Below, piece by piece: positions 1 through 10,412 of a stretch of DNA of 64,000 nucleotides. The stretch comes from Anthoceros angustus (Eukaryota > Streptophyta > Anthocerotopsida > Anthocerotales > Anthocerotaceae). The stretch's first letter is position 1, and every line of letters starts with the position of its first letter. Made by a program: the position numbers and the translations under genes. Under the pieces are notes generated by a model, which did not search any database, was not told the DNA's origin, and worked only from the letters and a program-made list of their open reading frames with translations. The stretch is from NCBI GenBank assembly GCA_010909165.1, contig MU008163.1:1302001-1366000 (forward strand), given 5' to 3'.

Positions 1-303
1 GTGCTGGCAGACACGGGCTGCAACCAAACCACATTCGATTTCTCTCTGCTGCTGCACTTGCTCAACAGCGAATATCGGGACGAGTACGCCGCTGTTGTCA
101 GAGGCCTCCGAGTGGTGGGAGGCATCGTGGTGGTCTTGGTCGGCAGGATGGAGATCACCTTCTGCGGGCAGTATTTCCCATCCCTCCCCATCCGGTACGC
201 GGACCTTCCTCATGTTGCTGTCATTGGTAGGGACCTGCTCAGTGAAGGAAGGTTGTTATACGATGGCGCCAACACGCGATTGCTCGTCAGCAAACCCAGT
301 TGA
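1..303 (+). CDS. Retropepsin-like aspartic protease fragment (5' end outside window)
   Basis: The reading frame is open from the first base and ends at a TGA at 301-303, giving 100 residues. It opens with LADTGC, matching the catalytic D-T/S-G motif of retropepsin-type aspartic proteases, and ends with an IGRDLL motif, the usual second signature of this clan (a hydrophobic-G-x-D-L/F strand). A short beta-rich stretch lies between them. The domain is about the length of one retropepsin monomer. The window cuts the N-terminus, so it could be the end of a cellular retropepsin-like protein or of a retrotransposon gag-pol relic. No reverse transcriptase follows. The motif assignment is fairly secure; the origin is not. 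Confidence 0.45.
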   Translation: MLADTGCNQTTFDFSLLLHLLNSEYRDEYAAVVRGLRVVGGIVVVLVGRMEITFCGQYFPSLPIRYADLPHVAVIGRDLLSEGRLLYDGANTRLLVSKPS

Positions 304-386
304 ACTGAGTCGATTAATATTCACGACCAAAATAATTCCCCAAGTATGAATTCATCTCCTTGATTGGGGACCACTTACGAACTAAT

Positions 387-752
387 CTTTTGGAGGGAAG
401 ACTCTACCTGAACGAATCTATGGTACATAGGTATTTGAAATGAGTGTGTACACTCTCGCGGAGCTTTTGGTGGGAAGACGCTACATATGAACTAATCTAT
501 GGTACATGGGTATTTAAAACGAGTGTGTACACTCTCGAGGAGCTTTCCAATATACTCTCTGCATTCTCTTTTGGAGGGAAGACTCTACCTGAACGAATCT
601 ATGGTACATAGGTATTTGAAATGAGTGTGTACACTCTCGCGGAGCTTTTGGTGGGAAGACGCTACATATGAACTAATCTATGGTACATGGGTATTTAAAA
701 CGAGTGTGTACACTCTCGAGGAGCTTTCCAATATACTCTCTGCATTCTCTTT
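387..752. repeat. 181-bp direct tandem repeat (2 copies, each of 2 diverged half-units)
   Basis: A block beginning CTTTTGGAGGGAAG at 387 recurs at 568 with a 181-bp offset and is almost identical. Inside each block two diverged half-units of about 90 bp share GTACACTCTCG and a CTATGGTACAT core. The right end (about 695-752) is the coding end of the minus-strand glycosyltransferase gene, so the array consists of extra copies of that gene's last codons and 3' flank. Confidence 0.9.
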
Positions 753-2320
753 TGGAGAGGAGTGAGGTCGGTAAAGCGCTTCCAATCCTCGAGAACTAAC
801 CTGAGGTCCGCAAGTTTCCTTTGGAGGCCTGTGCAGCAATTGGCGTGCATAGTGCAAACTTGGTCGAAGTCCTTGCTCACTTCGCAGAATCCTCCAAAGT
901 AAAGCGTGTCCAGGAATTCCACCTTGATACCTATCTTCTGATAAGTCTCATCGCCCTTAATGAAATTGAACACATCTTGGTCATGCTTATGCGGATGTTT
1001 CAGCCGAGATGCGTGCCAATATTTGTAAAATTCCCGTGTTCTTTCGTTGGCGCGAACATACACAAACCCTCCATTCGGCAAGTTGCTAAGGTCTGTGGGA
1101 TGGCCGCTGTACTTATCACAGGCAATCTGGAAATCGGGTTCCTTGGAAAATATCGGGAAAGGGTTGCGCAACCACATTACGTCCGCGTCCTGCGCAGTTC
1201 ACAAGCAGTGCTGGTGAGCCGTCCTGTTGTCACTTGGTTACACTCCTAAACAAACCAAAAACACAGAACACAATGAGATGCAAATTTTGATTCCAGGAAG
1301 GTTGAAGAGTCAGCATTGTAGTCACCGTGAAGACAAAATTGTAGCCAAGATCAAGCACTCCTCGAAGAAACTCTATTCTCCGCCACATCATTTTCAAATA
1401 GTCATCTGTCATGAAAAATTTCTCCCCAGCGAAATCTACTCCCTCAGTCCTCAGACGGTAGCAGTGCTCGTGACTGTGAACACAGCGGTTGTAAGAAAAC
1501 TCATCCAGAGTCACAACGACAAGATGGTGGACAAGGTGGCTGATGTTCTCCCCCCGTTGGAAGCTGCTGAGAAACAGGTCAAACATAGAGTTCTCAACCG
1601 CCCACGCTTGATTCAAAGTTGTAATAATTACAGTTTTATCTTCAGTAGCAGCCCTCTCTAGCACTCCTTGCAAATACGGTAGCTCGCTCTGCACCAGACC
1701 CACACGAATTAATCAAACAATCTCTAAAGAAGTGTTCACGCTAAGGGTTAATGACCCCACCTCAGACTAATAAAACAGCTGAAATGAAACTCAAGCTAGC
1801 CAAAAAGGTACCCTATCCATTTCTGCGATGGCACCGAACCGGGCTCTGAGTTCCAGGAATATGCGTATTACTGACCATTTTCCGTATGGAAAAAAGGGTC
1901 AATAATACGCGTACACCCGTGACCTGTGGCAATGGCACCCTGGTGGCACAGGGCCGAGTGGCTACCGAAATAAAGCCTGCAGAGATCCCCTCACCTGCCA
2001 CTGGGTGCGCACAGGGCCGAGTGGCTCCCGAAACAAAGCCTGCAGAGATCCCCTCACCTGCCTTTGGATGCTCACAGGCTCAAGTTTGAAAGCAAAACAG
2101 CGCAAACAACGAAAAAATGCCTCACCGCGTTTCCTTTGGCGCCAAGCCAATCGTCATCCCCCACCACCAATTGCTTCCATCTCTCCGCAACAGACTCTGG
2201 TGAAATCATCTTGAACACTCCGTGCGTCTGGAGAATGACTAGATACGGAAACACCACGAACGTGGTGCAAACCACCACGCGGATCACATCCTTCAACTTC
2301 AACCTGGTAATCATCGACAT
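695..2320 (-). CDS. Nucleotide-diphospho-sugar transferase (plant DUF271/GT77-like type II Golgi glycosyltransferase)
   Basis: Read as complement(join(695..1189,1326..1688,2126..2320)), 350 aa, all joins phase 0 with GT-AG borders. Exon 1 starts at the ATG at 2320 and supplies a short cytosolic N-terminus and one membrane anchor (VIRVVVCTTFVVFPYLVIL), as in type II Golgi enzymes. Exon 2 carries TVIITTLNQAWA. Exon 3 opens with DADVMWLRNPF, the DxD metal/nucleotide-sugar motif of the Nucleotid_trans family (plant At4g15970-like proteins). A later HDQDVFN and a Cys-rich C-terminal part also fit the family. The likely role is transfer of a sugar to a cell-wall polymer or glycoprotein in the Golgi; donor and acceptor cannot be read. 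Intron 1 (437 bp) holds a 63-bp direct duplication. The last codons and stop lie in the 181-bp tandem repeat. Confidence 0.85.
1946..2071. repeat. 63-bp direct duplication inside intron 1 of the glycosyltransferase gene
   Basis: GGGCCGAGTGGCT followed by CTGCAGAGATCCCC occurs at about 1951 and again 63 bp later, with few differences. On the gene's strand each copy reads CAGGTGAGGGG and then TCTCTGCAG, resembling a donor and an acceptor, so each copy brings decoy splice sites. Confidence 0.8.
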
Positions 2321-3774
2321 GGCTGCGGAACCTCACCCTCTTCCAGCTCCCGGAGCAGGGGAAACGAAATTCCTGCTTGTGACACCACAAAATACTCCAA
2401 ATCCGCGTCACAGCCGCAACAACAACATCACCGCTCACGGCAGCCGGCACTTCTCAGCCTCGCAATTCCCGCCACAAAATCAACCTCAAACACTCTCCAA
2501 CACAAACAGCTGTACAAAACTTCTCTCCACATCCCGATCCCTGCTCTCCAAATTCAGCTCCTCCACAATTCCGGCTCAAATCTCAGACTCCACTCCAACC
2601 CCTCCCTTCCAACCTCAGCTCCACTTCCCTTCCCTTCGCCTTCCTTGCACCAAAAACCAGACTCCGGACCGCGACCAAACATTCCGCAACCCCGCTCCTA
2701 CGCCGCTGCAATCCACGCCTCGTCTCCAGACCGACTCCGAGTGCGCACTCCGCTGGCCCGAGAGGCGGCAGACTGGGAGTCTGCATATGGCAGGTTCGGA
2801 TCCGGTCCGCAACCCGTGCCGCCCGCCTCCCCCGGTCGCCGCCCGGCCCGGACTCAACCCAGTCAATACGCGCTCCTTCGACTCCGGACCAACTCAACCA
2901 TATGCTATTTGCAACCTACAAGCAGGTAGGTACATACTTCCATATACATATCTGGTCTATCTACTGTAGTAGACGTGTCCCTCTCGAGACGGAAGGCATG
3001 CCTGTAGATCACTTGTCGCGTGCACATGCGCCGGTCGGCTACCATCCCAAAACCGGTCGTGCGCCAACTCCGACCCGCCTCCCCCTCGCGCCTGCCCTAA
3101 CACGTAAGCCGTACACGAACCGGAAGCAAGGCTTCCACTTTTCGCAAACAAAACAAAGCAAATAGCAATCGCTTATACTGTAGTAAAGAAGTAGCGTTAA
3201 CCTCCCGCTGGAATCGACTTGAAATTGGTAACTTCCTAAGCTTCCATGCTACACACAATGCAGGACCTGGTCGGAAGCTACCAAATGAAGAACAGGGATT
3301 AGGTTAGGTTTCCCCGTAGTTCATGAAGGACTTCAGGCAAAGGACGAAGTGAAGTCTGACAAAGTGGGTTACACGACGCTCCCTGGCAATGCAACCTAAT
3401 AAGTAAGCTTTTAGTTAGTAGCACTGTGCTGGGTCGGCACCGCCAAGTGAACTTGCAGTTGGAGTGAAGTCTAAAAAATCCTTGTTCCTAGTTTGTCACA
3501 GCGTAACAGCACGAAACTCCAAGTCCAACTTCCAAGGCGGCGAGTATTATCATTTGCACATGCAGCACGGATTCAACATAATAGGGACATAAGTCGGGAA
3601 ACTCGATTGGGAAGCGCGATTCGTGAATCATGCATGAGTCGTGTCCTTGGAATGGCGGGCTGGTTAAAATGCTAAATTTTATAAGTGTAGTGGTGAGTGC
3701 TTATAAGTAGTTGTGGCTTGTTCCCGAGAACGCCAGCTGGCGCTGGCTCCCGTCCCGTTCCGGTCCGTGTGGGA
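2321..3774. other. Intergenic; no gene recognised
   Basis: The interval from the glycosyltransferase start to the next plausible gene is about 1.45 kb. 2330-2900 is strongly C-rich and pyrimidine-rich on the + strand. Long open frames there on both strands look like products of base composition: they have no family motif and Pro/Ser- or Arg/Gly-rich translations. It probably holds promoter and 5' UTR sequence. Confidence 0.5.
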
Positions 3775-4986
3775 ATGGCCGGGCAACCACAACACCATGT
3801 AATGAGCTCGCAACACGGTGCGGGCGTTGCGAGGCAATGCGGGCGGCGATGGAGTCAGGTAGGCAGGCGAGGCGGGGAGTGCGAGGTAGGCGGCTATGGC
3901 GGAGACGAAGCACACGGCGGCGATGCCGGATTCGCCTTCACACCTGGGTACGAGCCGTCGGCGCCGCCGGCTCCGCCGGGGCTCGGGGGCAGGCAGCAGG
4001 GCACGGATTTCTTCCTGGGAGGGGAGTATCCGCCGGCGGAGTTCCGGCGAGGGGCCGGGCTAGGGCGGGGGACGCTGCCGGTGCAGGCGCAGGAGCAGGA
4101 GCTGGGGGAGACGGTGGGGCAGAGGATTGTGGGAGTGCTGGCGGGCGTGGCGCGCGGGCTATGGCGGACGTCGCACACGGTGCTGCGGCTGGAGCTCCGG
4201 CGGGAGTGGGGTACGGCTACATCCCGCCTGTGAGCCGGCTGCAGCCTGGGCGCACCATCGCGGACCAGCCCGGGGCCACGGCGTCCACAGGCGGGCCTTG
4301 TATGGCGGCCAGGCCGAGGTTTCTCCGACCAGGAGTTGCAGGGAGCGGGGAAGTTGCTGCAGGGCGGGGGGAGGCTGAAGCTCATGCAGATATGGGAGTT
4401 TTCGGACCAGGCGGAGGAGATGGGTGGAGGAGAGGTGCTCGTGCTTGGAAATGGAAATGGAACTGGAAACGGAGATGGAAAGGGCGCTGTGGAGGGAGCG
4501 GGGGAGGGATTGGAGGTTGGGAGGAGACGGAGGAGGATGAGGTTTCCGTGGCGGGTGAACCTCGGGCTTGGAGCCAGCGTGGAGATGGAGAAAGGGATGT
4601 TGGAGCCGCGGCTGCGGGTGCGGGGAGATCATGTGGCTCTGCATCTCCTGCCGGACCCGGTGCTGGAGTTCCGCGGGAAGTGGCCCGTGCTCAACACGCA
4701 GCTGGCCGTGGATGTGCGGTACCGGGTGCCGCTGCAAGGGTTGCACCGGTTCTGGGAGGATTCCGGGGCCAGGCTCATGGTGAATCTGTTTAATCCGCTG
4801 GGAACAGGAGTCCATCTTACGCCCGGGGGATTGGAGTTCGATGAGCACGTGCTGCAGGTAGGGAAGTACACCACGATTAGGGTGGCGGCTTCTGTGGATT
4901 TCCCCCGCCAGTTTCCCCTGTCCGAAGGGGAGCAGCCTGTCAAGGTTCGGATCAACCGGCTAGGGCTCAAGACCAGAGTACTATAG
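3775..4986 (+). CDS. Unrecognised GC-rich protein-coding gene, exon structure unresolved
   Basis: Two stretches in the same + frame look coding. About 3775-4230 encodes a Gly/Pro-rich start and then a helical segment with WRTSHTVLRLELRREWG. About 4291-4986 ends at the TAG at 4984 and encodes a beta-rich region with FPWRVNLGLGASVEM and VHLTPGGLEFDEHVLQVG. A TGA at 4231-4233 separates them. An intron is the simplest reading, for example donor at 4180 with acceptor CCACAG at 4285-4290 (phase 0), but other joins are possible and no choice could be confirmed. The start could be the ATG at 3775 or 3802. A (GGA/AAT)-rich segment encodes a GNGNGTGNG linker. I do not recognise the family. Confidence 0.4.
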
Positions 4987-5671
4987 AGTATTGGAATGGT
5001 GGGGTTTGTGGACCCGGGGACAGCATCTGCGCACATGCATTCTGTGCTTGCTGCACGCCGTCGGAAACACATGTTGGATGACACAGGAGTCGCTGATCAA
5101 CAAATGGAATCGGCGTGGTAGGAGGTGGGTGCAAGGACGGGTAACGTTCAAGAGAGTAGCCAAAAGAAGGCAACAACCCCGACTGCACCGAAAGCATACT
5201 GGATTTGACCAGACTTGAGTCTGAGGACCTTGAAAGGGAGGTTTGTGACAGCCCACACACCTTTCCCATTCCAAGAGGAAGTAGGTTGGGTCCGGTCTGA
5301 TCGGGTTGGATCAGTCACATCATAAACGTCCTCCATGACTGGGCATTGTTGTTTTTGAGTTTGGATTCTTCCTGTAGTGGGAGACAAGATGCAGTGGATT
5401 GTCCGTATTGCTTGGCTTGCCTTGTGCGGGTGGTGGTAGGAGTGCCGACTTTCGTACAACCTTTTCCAGGCTCCAATGATGTCCTGAGAAGATTCCCACC
5501 GGTTGTGTGTTGATTCTGCAGTGCTGGTAGACTCAGATTACGCCTGCATCAATCTCTGGAGGTCTGTGTAGCTGCGATGAAGCAGTGGTGGAGCTACCGT
5601 CCTCCTGTAGAGCCTGCAGGGTTGAGTATATTACGGTAAAGCTTGTCCCAATGAAGCAGAACTGGAGAGAG
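4987..5671. other. Intergenic between converging genes; nothing recognised
   Basis: About 690 bp between the end of the GC-rich gene (+) and the stop of the RING-CH gene (-). Short open frames on both strands show no family motif. It probably contains both 3' UTRs. Confidence 0.5.
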
Positions 5672-7090
5672 CTACTTGCAGAATGCAGAACATACCTCCT
5701 CTGTCGAATCCGAGGGTGGGTTGGAGTTATGTGTTGGCCGCAAAGCTCTTGCGAGTACTCTCCTGTTTCTCCTTTGTTGACGAGCTCGCCAGCATTCCAG
5801 TACAAGACGGAGGATTGTGGTTACACCCAAGAAAATCAAGACACCTGCAACAATGGTCGGACCGTAGTGAATGAAGGGCAAGCTCTGTGCTAAGGTTTTG
5901 GTCCATTTTCAACTCTGATAATTCACATGTGGTGCATGACATGCTTGATGAAAGTTCCACTTGCAGTATTTGCCAAAAACATCGGCATACAAGAAGATGT
6001 ACCTATAATGATATTCACAGGAAGAGCCGAGGCCCCAAGAAATACGGAAATTAGTACGTCAAAGAGTAGTCCGCTGACGAGGATCACCAGGGCCACCCAG
6101 AGCGGCTGGAGACGAAACTGTGAATCAGAACAGAAGCAGAACAACCTTGCTTGAAATGTAGATGGTGGTACATACGAGAAACAGGACTGCAAAAAAGCAA
6201 CTCAGTTCGTACCCTGTTTGGAGCTTGCCCATCTAACGTCCACACCCAGAATTGCTGCTGCAGAGAACAGGACAAATCTGATCAGCGAGGACCACTTAAC
6301 TGGAAAGAGCTCGCGAGATTTCTAAACAAGAGTGCAGTCGCCGACTTACTCCTGGTTGCGTCATCGGAGGAAGGACGTTCAGGCAGATCTCCCTGAAGAG
6401 AAAAACAGGGCATGAGTCTGAGAGGGAAGGAAACAGGAAACAGAATTCCAGGGGAGATGAGGATGCCAGCAACCTTACTTGCATATCTCGCAGTCGTTGG
6501 TGCCCCTTGTGGCAAACCATGCGTCTATGCATGTCCGGTGGGCCACAGCCAGTCCACCCCGACAAGCACATCCCAATTCAATCAGCGGCTCTTCAGATGT
6601 GTGCTGACAGATCCTGCCAACCAACTTAGCAGCCATGAGAGACCCACTCCTCCATCCCATCCCATCCCATCCCATCCATCCCCGGCTTCCCAGCTCCCAC
6701 AGCCATATCTCACCTGCAGGTGTCCCCGCTGCTGGAGCTCCGGGGAATGTCAGACCCCGAGCCCGTCCCGCCCGTCTCCTCCCTTCCATCCGCATTTCCG
6801 ACATCCGAGGCGTTGGAATTCCGCAATTCAGACCCGCTCTCCTGCACATCCTTCACCTCCACCACCACGGTTGTCTGCTCCCCGCTCTCCTCCGCATCCT
6901 TCACCTCCACCACCACCACCACCTGCTCCCCGCGACCGCCCTCCTCCTGCGCCCGCTCCGCCTCCCCCGACCCCTGCTGCTCCTCTAGCTCCGTGTGGCT
7001 GCCAGTCGGCGACTGCTGGTCGTGAATTCTTTCCGACTGCTCAGCCCTGATCCACAAGCCCCGCACCGACGACAACATTCTCGGCAGCAT
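5672..7090 (-). CDS. RING-CH (MARCH-type) membrane E3 ubiquitin ligase
   Basis: Read as complement(join(5672..5844,6003..6117,6213..6257,6350..6392,6479..6613,6714..7090)), 295 aa; all introns GT-AG and all phases close. Exon 1 from the ATG at 7090 encodes an acidic, low-complexity N-terminus with a repeated VVVEVKD. Exons 1-3 build a C4HC3 RING variant: CRIC, CACRGGLAVAHRTC and CEIC in the right spacing, with the RING-CH landmark ELGCACRG. Exons 5 and 6 encode two hydrophobic segments (around LWVALVILVSGLL and GVLIFLGVTTILRLVLE) followed by an Arg-rich tail. This layout, zinc domain then a two-pass hairpin, is typical of MARCH-like ligases that ubiquitinate membrane proteins on endomembranes. 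The partner cannot be read. Intron 1 contains a (CCCAT)n tract near 6653-6682. If the GTATG at the end of exon 6 is used as a donor, the C-terminus would differ. Confidence 0.85.
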
Positions 7091-8091
7091 GCTGGTCAGT
7101 CCTGCCCTGGCAGCAGGAAGCGCACCTCCGGTCTCCTTGCTTACAATTGCTGTTGCCGCTCATTCCAATCCAGCACCACCGTGTGGGGCCACACTGCGTC
7201 ACAGGAACCGCAGCAGCGTAACATGTCCACCATAGCCTGGCAGCCTCAGCCTCTCTCCCGCCTCCGGGCCTTTTGCAATGCACAACCGATCCCAATGCCC
7301 TCCCCTTACTCGGACACTTCCGTGAGCACCAATCGCCTTGGAATTCAGCACTTCGCACGCATCGATGAGGGATTTTGGTTGAGCGTGCCTTCCTTCTCCT
7401 GACGCACGTGTAATGTTAAATGCAATATTCTAACTACATATGCAAAAACTTACCCACTACGGAGGACTGTCCATATGGGTGTTCACAACTTTTTCCATGC
7501 ATATAGAGAAGCTGGACAATTTTGTATGGAGGTGATCTCTCGATTGTTTGAAGACATGCTTTTGTTGGGAAGTGCTTGCACAATCGGAGTAGTTTTTGTA
7601 TGTCATACAGACTATTAGAGTGTAAGGGGTTGCATGTCGTAAGACCATTTTTGAATGTAAGGGAGTCGTGCATATTGTATATCAGGCTAGCTGGACATAC
7701 CATTCAAGGGTTGCTATTTTGTATTAGGGTTCTGGAGTTTCCACCTCTGGTATACATTGTTCACGATAGAGCACATCATTAACTCCAGTATGTATTGTTC
7801 ATGACAGAGCAATTTAACCATTCATGGTGTGTGTGAGGCTTACCGGGGGGCCGAGCATTGTGAGGCTTGCTGGAGGGCCGAGCATGACAGAGTACATTTA
7901 ATCATTTATCATATATGTTATGAAGCTTGCTGGAGGACTGAGCATTGTGATCATTGTTACATATTTTATACCCTATAGATGGTTAGCATTTAGTAGCATT
8001 TAGTAAATACGACAGTTCGGATCAAGAATTTAGAAGAAAGAGCCACTGTAGGGTAAGTACGATAGCGATGAAAGTGGGTTTCTTGATCGGT
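7091..8091. other. Intergenic; short degenerate repeats only
   Basis: The RING-CH 5' flank is followed by AT-richer DNA. Around 7740-7960 there are imperfect repeats (GTATACATTGTTCACGA/GTATGTATTGTTCATGA, and three GGCTTGCTGGAGG-like motifs). No coding region is supported. Confidence 0.5.
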
Positions 8092-8416
8092 AGCCTTCCA
8101 GCCGTCCTACTAATCACAACAGGCTGGACTACAACCTATGCTTACATGAAGTTACCAGCCTTCCAGCCGTCCTACTAATCAAAACAGGCGGAGCTACAAC
8201 CTATGCTTACATGAAGTTTCCAGCCTTCCAGCCGTCCTACTAATCACAACAGGCGGGGGTACAACCTATGCTTACATGAAGTTACCAGCCTTCCAGCCGT
8301 CCTACTAATCACAGCAGGCGGGGCTACAACCTATGCTTACATGAAGTTACCAGCCTTCCAGTCGTTCTACTAGTCACAGCAGGCGGGGCTACAACCTATG
8401 CTTACATGAAGTTACC
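8092..8416. repeat. 65-bp tandem repeat, 5 copies
   Basis: CCTTCCAGCCGTCCTACTA recurs at 8094, 8159, 8224, 8289 and 8354, an exact 65-bp period with only a few substitutions. Units contain an ATG followed by ten codons and a stop (M-K-L/F-P-A-F-Q-P-S-Y), spanning unit borders. The last ATG, at 8406, runs into a longer unrecognised frame. Confidence 0.95.
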
Positions 8417-8759
8417 AGCTCTCGCAACACAGCCTTTGCTAACACCCAGGATAGCCCGTCTAATTCAAGACGTTGGATGCACTCCAATCAAAATGAAGCA
8501 TCACGAGTCTCTGCTGCTTATGCTCGTCTCTCTGAGAAGTACCTTGAGGAAGCAATCACTGGTCACTCCTTCAACCTTCTCCACAATCAAACCGTTGTTT
8601 CGCAACAGGAACATGAGTAACTCGATGGGATCATTTGCTTTCACTGACTTGGATTCCGGTGTCTGCGGCAGGTTGCACACTATGGCAACCTCAAGGACGG
8701 GCTCTCCGATTGCTGTCCACCATCGTCACTAGGATTGCTCACTGTCCCTTTGGGCGGAG

Positions 8760-9320
8760 TAGCTTGCAATCAATGCAATCCAGGCGACTAGGTCCCTTTC
8801 ATGCAACAAATCAAAATCCTACTGTGCATCAAGGCATGCACCCAGACTTTCCATACATGTTCATCAAACTGCCAGCGTCAAGTACATCAGCTGCGAGCCC
8901 TTGCTCTTCAATCTGTGCATGCAGCTACCTTCCGAGAAGCAAAGCTGCCAAATTTGCACATGTCTGCAGGAGGAACAACAAATGTAACGGAATTGCGTAC
9001 ATCGGTGCTTCTTCTTGCATGACACTGTAAAGGCAAAGGGGTTCCTGGTTCATGCCTTGCTCGGAATACCCTGCACCTTATAAGAGCAGTCCACGTTACA
9101 ACCTCTTTTTCACTGAGTCCCTCAAATACTCTTTGCGCATCCTCGCTGAACGCCGGTATCAACCTGCCAGTCCCAATTCCCATGACCGCTTAATCTTCCC
9201 TTCCCATGCCTGAATCGATAATGGGCTGGCAAAGCTTTGCAAATTTCTCCGGACACACATTCAAGGCATCGAGGCATGGGCCAGTAGCCTTGCAGGTTGT
9301 AAGCAACTGTGGGAAGCTTG
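8760..9320 (-). pseudogene. Decayed pentatricopeptide repeat (PPR) relic
   Basis: Reading the minus strand and allowing frameshifts and stops gives successive PPR-like pieces: AQRVFEGLSEKEVVTWTALI (frame ending near 9120), a LHAQIEEQGLAADV and LMNMYGKSG stretch near 8830-8930, and HERDLVAWIALI near 8770. Order and spacing match P-L-S repeats of plant organelle RNA-binding proteins, and the broken frames mark it as a pseudogene. It differs from the intact PPR gene at 50.8-54.8 kb, so it is not a simple copy of it. The limits are approximate. Confidence 0.6.
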
Positions 9321-10412
9321 ACTTTCATGAAAGGAGGGAGCATGTGGTGGACCAAGCTTAAAGAGGCCCATTTTTCCCTTTTGTGAGCCTTCCAGGCTTT
9401 TGTAGAATAAGTTGGCCTGGTTGGCGGCAATGGCAAGCAGATGTAGTGCCGCACTTAGCATCGTATCGTCTACCTTGTTCAGCCTTGTTCAGAGTCTCCA
9501 GATGTTGTGGAGTTCTCAAACCTGGAGGAACTCCGGTTAGAAGGAAATGGTATGGAGGGTATGTGAATCAAAAACGTTCCCATCCGTAAAATTGGCTCTA
9601 ACAAACCACACTGTATTAACAAGCTTACATGGGAAGAATGCATGCTCAAGAATGTGAGGTATGGGTTCTCATGTGCCAAGTACCTTAACTGTCACCAAAA
9701 ATATGCTTCAACATATCAGCCTGGCATCGAAAGGATTGTTTGCAACCCGTGTGAGCGCAAGGCACCATTTCTGATGCCATTTTATCGAAGAATCAGAAAC
9801 AACACAGGAGAACACATGCGACAAAGCCGACTCCAGTTTCCCCCAATCCTCGCCCTTGAGCACCCAGTCGAACGTCGAATCATCAATTGCACGCCGAGCT
9901 CAGCGAGCATGAAGTCATCATCCACGGGACCCTGAGTTTAAATACATGGCGAAAGCTTCAACATAGAAGGTTAAAACCGTCAAGTATGGAAAGGCCCGAG
10001 CATAGGAGAATTCATAGTTAGATAGGAGTGCGAGATTACGAATTTCTTGAAACTATGTACATATGTACATGTACATCTACAGGTGTACATACGCCCGTGT
10101 AGCCGATTCCCCCCTTCTCCGCGGCAGGGCAGGAAGGAGCGTGTGGGCCGATTGCCCCAGTCTCTCCTCCCGCTTTGTTTGCATCCTATGCGGGGGCCGC
10201 TCTTTCCTGCGGTGCCGCCTCACGGCTGCCAGCGGGCTTCCCCCGTCTTGTGCCCTCGGGCAAGGGTTTCTGCTGGGCCGCAGCTGAATTGGGGAGTCCG
10301 TTGCTGTTGTTGTTGCTGAGAAATCGGTTTTGTGCTCGCCTTGTCTGAGGCGAGGTGAGATGGTGACGAGCCCTTGCTGATCAGTGTCGGATCTTGAGTG
10401 TGCTGGGCGGAG
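9321..10412. other. Intergenic; possible zinc-finger-like scrap, otherwise nothing
   Basis: On the minus strand near 9690-9790 a short frame reads CAHTGCKQSF...MLKH, resembling half of a C2H2 finger, but a stop follows and no second finger is seen. The part next to 10412 is the GC-rich 5' flank of the coiled-coil gene, with a GTACAT-rich stretch near 10055-10090. Confidence 0.4.

Noticed and set aside
2064-2969. Long + strand open frame (about 300 codons) across the pyrimidine-rich stretch.
   Set aside because: Its translation is low-complexity Pro/Ser/Thr without motifs, it overlaps the first exon of the glycosyltransferase on the other strand, and C-rich composition explains the lack of stops.
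9640-9800. C2H2 zinc-finger-like residues on the minus strand.
   Set aside because: Only one partial finger, followed by a stop; too weak to call a gene or relic.
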